Origin: Leptospira ilyithenensis
GTDB lineage: Bacteria > Spirochaetota > Leptospiria > Leptospirales > Leptospiraceae
NCBI RefSeq assembly: GCF_004771005.1
Contig: NZ_RQHV01000052.1
Location: 1 to 64,000, forward strand
Length of the DNA: 64,000 bases
Direction: 5' to 3'
The position numbers and the translations under genes are program-made. Positions 52,618 through 61,743 of the stretch are shown here, in pieces. The notes under the pieces are model-generated. The model had not been told where the DNA came from. It worked only from the letters and a program-made list of their open reading frames with translations, and did not search any database. How positions within the stretch are numbered: the first letter of the stretch is position 1; each line of letters opens with the position of its first letter.

Positions 52618-55200
52618 GTGAAATCCCACATATCAATATTAATCCTCACTCTCATTACATCTTTCTCAGGCTGCACTGAACTTTTAATTCCTAAAAGAAC
52701 CGAATCAATTTTGCTTTCCAATATTCCTTTCTTGGCTTTGTTCTTTTCATCTTCCTCTTCCGGGAATTCTTCATCGGCAAACGTAGGAACTGAAGGAGGG
52801 GTAGTTCAATCCCTTGACGGAAGTTTTAGTTTGGAAGTTCCCTCCGGAGCACTAAGTGAAACAAGACTTATTACGGTCACAAAAGATGCTTCTCCAATCG
52901 GAAACATACCGGAAGGATATGGAAAAGGAACAGCAGTATATAAATTCGAACCGGAAGGTTTAACATTTATTAAACCAGCTTCATTTACAATTTATTATGA
53001 CCAAGGTCAGATGACTGAGGGTGGGTTTGAGGAAAGGGCAATCTCGTTTTATTATGTAAAAAACGATTCTACTTTAGAAAAGATGAATACACTTTCTGTG
53101 GACTACGCTCAAAACAAGATCGTAGTTGAAGTGAAACATTTTTCTTTTGGCGTTGGCCTTTCGGTTCAGGTTTGGCTTGTCGCAAGTGGTGTCATTTCCA
53201 ATTCTGTTCCTGTTTCGAACATCGCAAATAACGTAATTGCCGAACTTTCCGATTTTGCTGCAAACGGTTATGCGAGTGTCGGCGCTTATTTCCAAGCAAA
53301 TGCTTCTGTACTAGGTCCTTTTTTGAATCAATTGGTAGCAGTACTTGGTCATGATCCGGTGAGCACCGTTTTTCCAAACGAAGATTTTGATGGAGATGGT
53401 ATTTCAAATTCTGAAGATCCTTATGTGGCTTCAACAGGACCGCAAGTAAGTATAGTTTCCTCGGGATCTACTTATGTGAGCGCAAATGGGGGAGCGATCA
53501 ATACAACCCAGTTCGTTTGGAAGTCGACGAAAGCGGGGACATATTCGATTCGTAAGGGTGCTACAAACTGTTCTACCGGAACGGTTATCAATTCTGGTTC
53601 TGTAATTGCAAATACCAATCAAAGCTCCGGTACACTTACAGCATCCAGTGACTTGTTGATTGGATCCAATATTTATCGTATCTGTGTCGTGAGTAGCGGA
53701 GTTACGGGAGCAATTACCCAGTCTTTTGTTCGCGATGATACTGCACCGACTGTTTCGGTGACTCCTTCATCGGGGAGTTATGGAAACATACAAAATATAA
53801 CATTGAATTGTGGTGATGTCGGGGGTGCCGGTTGTTTTCGGATGGCCTATACGACAAACGGAACAACACCTGCTTTCGATTCTACTTGTGCAATCACAAA
53901 CGGTTTGTTATATTCTTCGGCGGTTGTTACACCTGATGCATCTATAACCACATTAAAATTCAAATCTTGTGATTCAGCGGGTAATGTATCCGTGTTATAT
54001 ACCGAATCCTATATTGTTGATTCGATTCTTCCCTCCATCACAATCAACTCGGTCTTGCCAGGATCTACCATCCAGGGAGGGGTCAGCCCCCAATTAAATT
54101 GGCAATCCGATAAGAGTGGAAATTATACAATAAAAATCGGATCGGATTGCAGTTCCGGAATACTTGCGTCAGGCACTAATGTAAGCGGATCCGTTGTTAA
54201 CGGCGTTGCGATAGCAACAACAGTCAGTGCGGGTGCTCAATTATCAGACGGTGCTCGAAAAGTTAATATTTGTGTGAGCAATCTTATTAATAATGTAGGA
54301 ACTTCCGCTTCTACAATTACCGTAGACAGTGTAATACCTGCCATAGCCGTCACTCCGAGTTCAGGAACCTATAACCCTGTACAATTTGTAACTGCAACTT
54401 GTACGGATGCGACTTCGGGCTGTCAAAAAATTGCTTATACAACGAATGGAACGGATCCTTCTTTTGATGTATCGGGGATAATCACAAACGGTAGTCTATA
54501 TACGGGAAGTTTAGCTACACCGAATAATACTACAACGTCTTATAAATTTATCGCCCGTGATAATGCAGGACTTGTTTCAGGGATAACGTCAACCGCATAT
54601 AATATAGGAACACCTCCCGTATCAATTGATTTCAATACAAGTTCGACTTACATTCGTGTAGGTAGCGTTAATTCCGGAACTATTCCTACCCAGCTAACTT
54701 TAACAATGTCAAGTCCAGCTACGTCGGATACAGTCATCGGAATCAATTCAAGTGATATCTCAAGTTTGTCTGTTACAAATAATGGTGTAACCATTTTAAC
54801 CGGCCAGACAAGCGCTAACGTGCTGTTAACCGGAATTGTGCAAAACTTGGCGGTTACATTGAGCGCAACTTATAATGGTGTGACTAGAACTACTTCGGTC
54901 AGAGTTGTAGGTGCTTCTGAAACTCCTCAGCTTGCTTCCATGACTTCTGTAAACAATTCCGTTCCGATCGGAAGCGGCCTTCTCTTTATGGTAAATCTTG
55001 ATATTCCCGCATCGTCGGGAGGTGAAATGATTAGTTTGACTCTATCCCCCTCAGTTAGCGGAACCGTGCCTGCGGTCGTCACAGTGCCACAAAATCAAAT
55101 ATCTGCGAATTTCACTTTTAATGCGATGGTAGGCAATAGTACGACTGTCACCGCCACGTTAGGAATGATTTTTAAATCTCTTAATATTACTATTTATTGA
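52618..55200 (+). CDS. Large surface lipoprotein with ZU5 and chitobiase-type repeats
   Basis: An 860-aa lipoprotein. GTG start with AAGG about 9 nt upstream; lipobox SFSGC. A ZU5-like domain (about 55-160: GTEGGVVQSLDGSFSLEVPS) follows. A thrombospondin type 3 calcium loop NEDFDGDGISNSEDP is seen at about 258-272. Repeated modules then run on with 'VTPSSGxYxxxQxVTxxCxDxxSGCxxIAYTTNGTxPxFD', as in chitobiase/beta-hexosaminidase C-terminal (CHB_HEX_C-like) domains. It probably sits on the outer surface, perhaps binding host or matrix partners; no enzymatic site was seen. Confidence 0.85.
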   Translation: MKSHISILILTLITSFSGCTELLIPKRTESILLSNIPFLALFFSSSSSGNSSSANVGTEGGVVQSLDGSFSLEVPSGALSETRLITVTKDASPIGNIPEGYGKGTAVYKFEPEGLTFIKPASFTIYYDQGQMTEGGFEERAISFYYVKNDSTLEKMNTLSVDYAQNKIVVEVKHFSFGVGLSVQVWLVASGVISNSVPVSNIANNVIAELSDFAANGYASVGAYFQANASVLGPFLNQLVAVLGHDPVSTVFPNEDFDGDGISNSEDPYVASTGPQVSIVSSGSTYVSANGGAINTTQFVWKSTKAGTYSIRKGATNCSTGTVINSGSVIANTNQSSGTLTASSDLLIGSNIYRICVVSSGVTGAITQSFVRDDTAPTVSVTPSSGSYGNIQNITLNCGDVGGAGCFRMAYTTNGTTPAFDSTCAITNGLLYSSAVVTPDASITTLKFKSCDSAGNVSVLYTESYIVDSILPSITINSVLPGSTIQGGVSPQLNWQSDKSGNYTIKIGSDCSSGILASGTNVSGSVVNGVAIATTVSAGAQLSDGARKVNICVSNLINNVGTSASTITVDSVIPAIAVTPSSGTYNPVQFVTATCTDATSGCQKIAYTTNGTDPSFDVSGIITNGSLYTGSLATPNNTTTSYKFIARDNAGLVSGITSTAYNIGTPPVSIDFNTSSTYIRVGSVNSGTIPTQLTLTMSSPATSDTVIGINSSDISSLSVTNNGVTILTGQTSANVLLTGIVQNLAVTLSATYNGVTRTTSVRVVGASETPQLASMTSVNNSVPIGSGLLFMVNLDIPASSGGEMISLTLSPSVSGTVPAVVTVPQNQISANFTFNAMVGNSTTVTATLGMIFKSLNITIY

Positions 55201-55222
55201 AGAGCACATAATGTTCGTTGTG

Positions 55223-56338
55223 TCACCGATCTTTAGATTTTTTTTCCTTCTTGAATTCGGAAGGAGTAACGCCCGTAAGTTGTTTGAATACTTGATTGAA
55301 ATTGGATTTGGTGTTGAACCCGGAAGAATAGGCAATGGACAAAAAGGTTTCTTCGGGATGATTTAAAATCCTTTCTTTTGCTTCCTCCACTCTGTATTTA
55401 TTGATCAGTTGGAAATACTGGGTTTTTTCTTCCAAATTCAGATATTCGGACAATTTGTGAGTCGTGATTCCAAGAAAGGAAGAAAGTTTTGCCAAGGACA
55501 GATTTTCATCCAGATATACTTTATCTCTTTCCAATAGATCATTTAGCTTTCTACCGATAGCTATCAAATCGAGATTTTTTAAATGGGATTTTCTTATTTG
55601 TCTTTCTTCTTCAACAACTCTCTTTACTTCAAGGAAAAGTTCGGGATAACGTTGTTTTATCAGATATAGTAAAATCGGAATCATTCCTACAAAGATCAGG
55701 GGCACTCCTTGTCCAATTTTTACGAAGGAAAACAATTGTAAGGTAACAACCAGAACGATAAACAAAATGAAAACGGATATGTAAAAAACAATCCGCAAGT
55801 TTGCTTCCGAACGAAACCTAACAAAACGTATGTTTGTAAACACTTTGACAACAATGAATGCAAATTGAACGAATAAAGAGAAAAATGCAATCACTAGAGC
55901 GATCTTCACATTCCGGGGAGCGAAGATCCGAATCATACCATCTTCTTTCCATAAGTAATCTTTTTTGGAAACATCACTCAACATAAAAGGCATTAAGCTC
56001 AAAACCACGATTCCTACGGGAATGCATCCTAAAATCCATGCTCTTTTGGAAAGGTCTTCCTGATTCAAGACCAAAGAGATATAAGAACGCACCAAAGGTC
56101 CGAGTAAAGTGACGAAGGGGAGAGGTGTCAAAAGAAGAAGTGGAACGGAAAGTATATGTCCGGAAAACAAGAGAAACGAATGAAAAAAATAATAAGAAAG
56201 AATTAAAAAAATCGCCGAAAGTCTTTTTTCTTTTTTTGAATTGGGTCGTAAGGAAATCTCGCCTACTGCGAAAAGCAAAGACAATCCGCTGAAAAAGAAC
56301 AATAAATATGTTAAATAAATTTCATTCGGGAAAGTCAT
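55223..56338 (-). CDS. AraC-family regulator with membrane-spanning N-terminus
   Basis: A 371-aa protein with seven hydrophobic helices in the first 235 residues and an AraC helix-turn-helix at about 265-360 (LSLAKLSSFLGITTHKLSEY and ETFLSIAYSSGFNTKSNFNQ). Direct membrane sensing without a phosphorelay is likely. It resembles the 22082-23689 protein but lacks the outside beta domain and lipobox. The short gap 56339-56450 separates it from a divergent lipoprotein gene it may control. Confidence 0.85.
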   Translation of the reverse strand: MTFPNEIYLTYLLFFFSGLSLLFAVGEISLRPNSKKEKRLSAIFLILSYYFFHSFLLFSGHILSVPLLLLTPLPFVTLLGPLVRSYISLVLNQEDLSKRAWILGCIPVGIVVLSLMPFMLSDVSKKDYLWKEDGMIRIFAPRNVKIALVIAFFSLFVQFAFIVVKVFTNIRFVRFRSEANLRIVFYISVFILFIVLVVTLQLFSFVKIGQGVPLIFVGMIPILLYLIKQRYPELFLEVKRVVEEERQIRKSHLKNLDLIAIGRKLNDLLERDKVYLDENLSLAKLSSFLGITTHKLSEYLNLEEKTQYFQLINKYRVEEAKERILNHPEETFLSIAYSSGFNTKSNFNQVFKQLTGVTPSEFKKEKKSKDR

Positions 56339-56450
56339 TTTGATTTCACTAAAATTAGAAATAACCCAAAGAATCCAGTGAAATTTCGTTTTTTAGTCCA
56401 AATTGTTCGGATTGGACGAACTGTTTTCGGTAACCCTTTATACTGGAAAG

Positions 56451-57293
56451 ATGTTTAGAACTTCAAACTTAAAACAAACGATTCTTATCTTTTCCCTATT
56501 AATTTCATTTTTGTCGAATTGCCAGAAAGAACCGGAGCGTCAAAATGATGGCCTCGGAATTTTGCTTCTGTATTATTTGCGCAGTTATCAAAACCCGGAC
56601 AGTCCTTCCGTATATTTCTCAACGGTTAGGCAGTTAAATCTGGAAGTTGCTTACGAACCGGGTGCAGAGCCGGAAATCGGCAACTTTGTATTAGGGGGAA
56701 GTTCCTACTGGTCAGTTACGGAAGACAATCTAAAGGCAATATTTGCTGACAGAGGTTATTCGGTCGGATTTTCAATTCCTTCCAGCTTGGAAAATATGAA
56801 GTCGATTCCTTCGCAAAATAAATCCCTTTGGAGCATAGCCGATATACTTGCTTTGAGCGCAAAATACCAATCGCAAAAGTCTGATTATACGACTGCAAGA
56901 TTTTTTTTAGTTTTTGTTCGCGGATATTATAGTGATAACGGAACCGCAAGTCAGTCGACGATAGGCGTAAATATCTCCGGAACTCCTGTCACGGTAGTTT
57001 TTAAAGATGTGGTAAATATTTCTTCTACGGCTACAAGACCGATTGCAGAGCAGGTTACCGTCATTCACGAAATAGGTCATGCTTTGGGATTTGTAAACGG
57101 AGGAATTCCTCTTTCCTCAACCCACCAGGATACCGCAAATGGAAAACACTGTACCAATACGAAATGCGCAATGTACTATCAGGTGGAGTCGCAAAACAGT
57201 ATTGTCAACTTTGTCCAGTCTTACATAAACAAAACGGATAAAATTGTATTTCAATCCGAATGCCTTGATGATGCAAAGAACTACAAACCGTAA
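56451..57293 (+). CDS. Lipoprotein zinc metalloprotease (metzincin-like)
   Basis: A protein of about 280 aa starting at ATG 56451 (MFRTSNLK), where GGAAAG lies upstream; the longer frame to 56403 is less likely. The lipobox is LISFLSNC. The zinc site HEIGHALGFVNGG has His206, Glu207 and His210, with Gly213 in the extended metzincin pattern HExxHxxG. Two later cysteines (KHCTNTKCAMYY) may form a bond; MYY could be the Met-turn. Probably a surface or periplasmic peptidase; substrate unknown. Confidence 0.8.
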   Translation: MFRTSNLKQTILIFSLLISFLSNCQKEPERQNDGLGILLLYYLRSYQNPDSPSVYFSTVRQLNLEVAYEPGAEPEIGNFVLGGSSYWSVTEDNLKAIFADRGYSVGFSIPSSLENMKSIPSQNKSLWSIADILALSAKYQSQKSDYTTARFFLVFVRGYYSDNGTASQSTIGVNISGTPVTVVFKDVVNISSTATRPIAEQVTVIHEIGHALGFVNGGIPLSSTHQDTANGKHCTNTKCAMYYQVESQNSIVNFVQSYINKTDKIVFQSECLDDAKNYKP

Positions 57294-57420
57294 CTAAGAC
57301 AGAACGATAAAAATACCTCCTTTGCAGTTCTTTTTAATTGAAAATTGATAAAATAAATATTTTTATCGTTTGAATTTTGCGGTCTTATTGTGAAAATCAC
57401 ATTGGAACCGACCGAATCCG

Positions 57421-59628
57421 ATGCCAGACAGCTCAGAAAATCCTTTAGAGAATTTTTCCTTAGAAGACTCTACCATTTCCCAAAAAGAGGAATGGAATTC
57501 CGGGGCTGCTATTTTAGGATTACCCAAAAACCAAGGGAGATTTTCTCTTACTGCGCAATTGATATTGGAAGAATTGCGAGTGCGTCATCAAAGGCTTGCG
57601 ATGCACGGTAGTTCCGAAATAGCTCCGTCTCTTCTTTTAACACTCGATAGTATTTCAGAACTTCTGCTAAAAGCGGTTCAACTTACTGAAAATCACAAAA
57701 CTCCGGAAGCGATCAGTGAAGCCTTGAAAGAACTTTCCGATTTTGGAAACGGATTTAAAGACAGATCCGTTTATTTTTATCCTTATTTTCTTAAGACTGA
57801 TACAGGACTTGTCGTTCGGGTCGCATTAGTTGCTCCACAAAACAAGGAAAAGACGGATATCATTCCTTACCGTAGAGCCTGTTTTAAATATTCCCAAGAC
57901 ATCATTGCCATATTGATGAAAAATTTTGCTTCCAGGGAAACCGTTATCGACGAAGAAAAACCGGGGGCGAGACTTTTATACCGGGATGGAAAAGGGATTT
58001 TGTTTTTAAATCCGAACGGATTTTCTTTTGAGTCCGATGCTGAATTCATTCTGAAAAAAGGATTTGAGCCTTATTTTTATATTCCCCTTCCCGATTTTAT
58101 CGTAGATTTGGTGAGTTATGCTAGCGCCTCTTCCAAGTTATACGAAATAAATAAAAACTATCATATCGTTTTATCCCAAAATTCTTTCTTGGACACTCTA
58201 TTCAAACACATTGCCGTGCAGTTGGACGCGCTTTCCGGTTTTTCGTTTCATTATCTCAAGAAGTTTGCCAAAGAAAATAAAATACTCAAAGCCCTGGATC
58301 AGATTGAGGATTTGGAGACAAAGATTCCGAGTTCGGGAAAGAGATTGGTAGAAGGCGGATGGAAGTTTGCGTACGAACTGATTTTTCTTATAAAAGGATT
58401 TCCTTTCGATCAGATCAAATCGGATGAATTGCAAAGAGTCAAAGATTCTTGTTTTGCTTCGATTGCCATTTTGGAAAAACTTTTGAATGAAATCCAATCC
58501 AAAGGCAAAGATATTTTGGAAACTAAAATAGCGGAAATCATAATTAAAATCAAAAATAGGGTAATGGATCATACGGAGAAAACTCTTAGCCTCAGTTTGA
58601 TCAATCTGGAACAAGAAATTCAATTCCTACGATCTTTACCGAAATTTGAAGAGAAATCTGCCATTGAACAGTTGCAAGCTGGTTTGTCCAAATCTTTGGG
58701 AGTAACTACTGCCGGAGTCGAATTAGATAAAGGAACTTTGGTTGCGGTAGACCAAAAATATTTTTCCGATGTTGTTATGAATACGAAAGATCTAGCTTTG
58801 AAAGATCCTGTCTATAAGGAACATCTGGTTTTTCTGGAAGAAATCAAAAGGATTTTGAAAGAGAGAAAAGATGAAAATTTCGATACGCTTTCTGAAAATA
58901 AAGAACCGAATGATTCCTCCCCTAAAAAAGAAATCGAAAAGGAGGAAACAAAAACTTCTGCTTTTAATCTTGCTGAGATTCAAAAAAATTTCAATCTTCC
59001 CGTAGGGATTATCACGGCTCTTTCCGGTTCGGTTCTTTCTATGATTATCGCAATTGCACTCAATCGTTTGAATAGTTTACTCACAGGCTTGTTTGCGAGC
59101 ATCATGCTCGGTGTGATCTTGGCTTATGTTTTGCGAAAAGACGATTCCAAAAAAACAAACAAAGATAAAAGTTCTGCAAAAAATCATTCTGCCCAGGAAG
59201 AACGGTTTTTATCTCTTATCAAAGCATCCGAATCGTTTATTTATCCTAAAAAATACAATCATCTTCTTGATAAGGTGTATGACCCTAAAAAACTACGAAA
59301 CCGGATTGAAGAAAATTTAAGTGAGATCAAAAATCTGCTCTCCGCACAAGAGAGAAAAAAAGACGATCAAAAAATCATTTCCGAAGTAGAGCACGCTATT
59401 TTGCAAATCTCTGCCGTGGTTCGAATTCCGGAAGCTTTACAAATAAAAGGGCGTACCAAAGAAATCATTGTTGGCAAAGCGGATTTAAAAACGACTTTGT
59501 TTCGGGACAACTTGGCGGAATATTACCGCAAGGAAGCAAGCGCGTATCATTCCGACAAAGATATGGTAAACTATTTTAATTTTGTAATTCGAGAGATCGA
59601 GTTAGGATATTCCAAGTATATAAAATAG
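57421..59628 (+). CDS. Hypothetical protein with central membrane hairpin
   Basis: A 735-aa protein of no family I recognise. Residues 1-510 are mostly helical and soluble. A charged linker (about 490-520, rich in K and E) leads to two close hydrophobic helices (about 525-570: LPVGIITALSGSVLSMIIAI and LTGLFASIMLGVILAYVL). The remainder is a helical domain to the end. No signal peptide or enzyme motif is evident. The layout suggests a membrane-anchored scaffold. Start ATG 57421 has no good ribosome site. No operon partner is evident. Confidence 0.65.
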   Translation: MPDSSENPLENFSLEDSTISQKEEWNSGAAILGLPKNQGRFSLTAQLILEELRVRHQRLAMHGSSEIAPSLLLTLDSISELLLKAVQLTENHKTPEAISEALKELSDFGNGFKDRSVYFYPYFLKTDTGLVVRVALVAPQNKEKTDIIPYRRACFKYSQDIIAILMKNFASRETVIDEEKPGARLLYRDGKGILFLNPNGFSFESDAEFILKKGFEPYFYIPLPDFIVDLVSYASASSKLYEINKNYHIVLSQNSFLDTLFKHIAVQLDALSGFSFHYLKKFAKENKILKALDQIEDLETKIPSSGKRLVEGGWKFAYELIFLIKGFPFDQIKSDELQRVKDSCFASIAILEKLLNEIQSKGKDILETKIAEIIIKIKNRVMDHTEKTLSLSLINLEQEIQFLRSLPKFEEKSAIEQLQAGLSKSLGVTTAGVELDKGTLVAVDQKYFSDVVMNTKDLALKDPVYKEHLVFLEEIKRILKERKDENFDTLSENKEPNDSSPKKEIEKEETKTSAFNLAEIQKNFNLPVGIITALSGSVLSMIIAIALNRLNSLLTGLFASIMLGVILAYVLRKDDSKKTNKDKSSAKNHSAQEERFLSLIKASESFIYPKKYNHLLDKVYDPKKLRNRIEENLSEIKNLLSAQERKKDDQKIISEVEHAILQISAVVRIPEALQIKGRTKEIIVGKADLKTTLFRDNLAEYYRKEASAYHSDKDMVNYFNFVIREIELGYSKYIK

Positions 59629-59634
59629 CCAGAG

Positions 59635-59659
59635 ACGCACAGATTTTGCATTTGTGCGT
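59635..59659 (+). terminator. Weak hairpin after the 735-aa gene
   Basis: acgcaca (59635-59641) pairs with tgtgcgt (59653-59659) around a short loop between convergent genes. There is no strong T-run, so termination is only possible. Confidence 0.35.
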
Positions 59660-59681
59660 TGGTTGTAGGATAGTTTCGAAT

Positions 59682-60077
59682 TTAGTAAACTTTTATCAAT
59701 TCAACTTCGAAAAACAAAGTAGAGTTAGGTGGGATGGATCCTGTTCCTTTTGCTCCGTAACCCAATTCGGGAGGGATGGTTAGCTTGCGAACTCCGCCTT
59801 CTTTCATTCCTTTTACCCCTTTATCCCAACCTTTGATAACTTCACCTGTTCCTAAATTGAATTCGAATGGTTTTTTCCGATCTCTGGAACTATCGAATTT
59901 CACCCCGTTTGAAAGTTTGCCAACATAATGGACTGTAACATTTGAACCGGAATAAGCTTCTTTTCCTGTACCCAATTTAATGTCCTGAATGATCAGATCT
60001 TTTTCCGAAGAAATCATCGGGCTTTGTATTAGAAATGTAAGACAGAATGAGCAGAAAAACAGATACGTTCGTTTCAT
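59682..60077 (-). CDS. FKBP-type peptidyl-prolyl isomerase, exported
   Basis: A 131-aa protein with a signal peptide (YLFFCSFCLTFLIQSPM). The FKBP domain covers the rest: VTVHYVGKLSNGVKFDSS, GTGEVIKGWDKGVKGMKEGG and PPELGYGAKGTGSIPPNSTL, including the aromatic pocket residues. It speeds proline isomerisation and helps exported proteins fold. Start at ATG 60077 (MKRTYLF) with GGAGG 10 nt upstream. Confidence 0.92.
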   Translation of the reverse strand: MKRTYLFFCSFCLTFLIQSPMISSEKDLIIQDIKLGTGKEAYSGSNVTVHYVGKLSNGVKFDSSRDRKKPFEFNLGTGEVIKGWDKGVKGMKEGGVRKLTIPPELGYGAKGTGSIPPNSTLFFEVELIKVY

Positions 60078-60162
60078 TTTAAGTAGTCCTCCCAAAGAGT
60101 GAAATCAAATCAAAGATCTTAGGGTTCAGTTCATTTTCCACTCTAATTTTATGGGAATTTAA

Positions 60163-61308
60163 TTAAGCTGCGCTACCTATTTGTTTTACGACTTCAATGT
60201 TTTGTTCGAACCTTTGTTTTTCAGAATAGGTTCTTGACTTATTTGAAAATTCAACGCCCAAAATAAGATTGCCCTCATCATCTTTTCTCCACCAAGCGAC
60301 TCTGACAAATACATGGAATGGCGCCTGCATTTTGAAAAACAGATCAAATAAAAAACCTTTCTGTTTCGGTAAAGTCATCATCAAATTGGAGTCATTGATT
60401 TTGATTTTAAGTCCTGTAGTGGAAATATCCAATACTGGAAATCGGGCTTCCGACCTGGCTAAATTTGCGTCTTTGATTCTTTCTACCATTTCCACCATCA
60501 ACGTTTGTACCCGACTAACATAATCTTTTGTAATTTTGTTTTCTTTGCTCTGTACCCAAACGTATCCGATAGGGATTTGTTCTTCCAATTCATTTGTATA
60601 GATGATTGGAAAAATCAGTTCCGATGCGGTTTTTTTATCTCTGTATTTTTGGATAGCAGCTTCCAAATGATCGTCAATCTCTTCTTCGTAATCTATGTAA
60701 TTCGGATCCGGGTTGTTGTACGATTTTAAATCACTGCAATCTTCCAGTAACAAAATCTTCTGAGTGCGTTTGACGACTTCAAAGGCTCTTTCCGAATCTG
60801 ATTTGAATACACTGATGGAAACAAAGTCATTCGGATTTTGATTTAGCTTTTTTTCATACTCTTCGAAATTCACACGTACAAGAGTCGGAATATTAAACAT
60901 ATTTGCTTCTATAATGGTCTTGGAACTAATGATGTTTGTGATGTTGACAAAACCTTCTTCGGTAACCGGATAACGTGGAGCTTGGCGGTCTTTTTTGGCA
61001 ATAGCGACTTTTTCCACCTTTAGCTTGACTTGGTGGTCGTCTACTTGGGATATAAAGGCACATTGAATTTCAATGTATCGGGCGAGCACTTTGGATAAAA
61101 AAATCGGCTCTTTCAAAGAGAAGTCCCAAACTTCCGGAAGTTGCAGAACGATCTCATCCGACCCCGGGGCAGCTTTTAGAATCATTCCAGATTGATCCAG
61201 ATCACTCATCTTAACCAATATCTCTTGGTTGATTAAATATTTGAGAATGACGTGGTTTTTCTGTTCCGTATTTGTAATGTGGTCCATGGGACGGGAGTTC
61301 TTTTCCAT
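60163..61308 (-). CDS. PilZ-domain protein (possibly the Leptospira DUF1577 group)
   Basis: A 381-aa cytoplasmic protein. The C-terminal PilZ-like domain (about 280-365) contains LDISTTGLKIKIND and VRVAWWRKDDEGNLILGVEF. An N-terminal YcgR-like domain holds KKDRQAPRYPVTEEGFVNIT. PilZ domains bind cyclic di-GMP, but the full RxxxR...D/NxSxxG pattern is only partly present. The name DUF1577 is from memory of Leptospira proteins. Nearby genes include a SpoIIE phosphatase, so signalling is the theme. Nothing recognisable lies in the 435-bp gap 61309-61743 except a short palindrome (ggacaaattttgtcc at 61656-61670). Confidence 0.72.
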   Translation of the reverse strand: MEKNSRPMDHITNTEQKNHVILKYLINQEILVKMSDLDQSGMILKAAPGSDEIVLQLPEVWDFSLKEPIFLSKVLARYIEIQCAFISQVDDHQVKLKVEKVAIAKKDRQAPRYPVTEEGFVNITNIISSKTIIEANMFNIPTLVRVNFEEYEKKLNQNPNDFVSISVFKSDSERAFEVVKRTQKILLLEDCSDLKSYNNPDPNYIDYEEEIDDHLEAAIQKYRDKKTASELIFPIIYTNELEEQIPIGYVWVQSKENKITKDYVSRVQTLMVEMVERIKDANLARSEARFPVLDISTTGLKIKINDSNLMMTLPKQKGFLFDLFFKMQAPFHVFVRVAWWRKDDEGNLILGVEFSNKSRTYSEKQRFEQNIEVVKQIGSAA

Positions 61309-61743
61309 ATCTTTCCTATTTCCGAATGTCTTTTTCGACGAAAGATAATTTACTTATCTATCAATTTTATATTGTCAATTTATTTACAAGAAAAGGAAAA
61401 AGCAAGAAAAACTTACCCGGAGAGATCTTCAGAAAATTGAGTAGAAAACCGAATCCGGGACTGGGAGAGAGCTTTAGTCTCCGGGTAAGATATGGTTCTC
61501 CTATTATACTTAAGGATAACGATCGTTTGCTTTTAATTTAACAAAGGTTAGTTCGTTCTGTTTTTCAGCCAATTTACTGAAGAGTGCAATTTTTTAGGCA
61601 TTTTGAATAGAGATTGATCGGCAGGGAAAACAAAGGAGCGGATTAGCGGATTTTGGGACAAATTTTGTCCTGCGAGCCCTCGCTTCATAATGAAACGAAT
61701 ATACAAGAAAATCGAATCCGGGTAAAATTGATATGAGATTCGC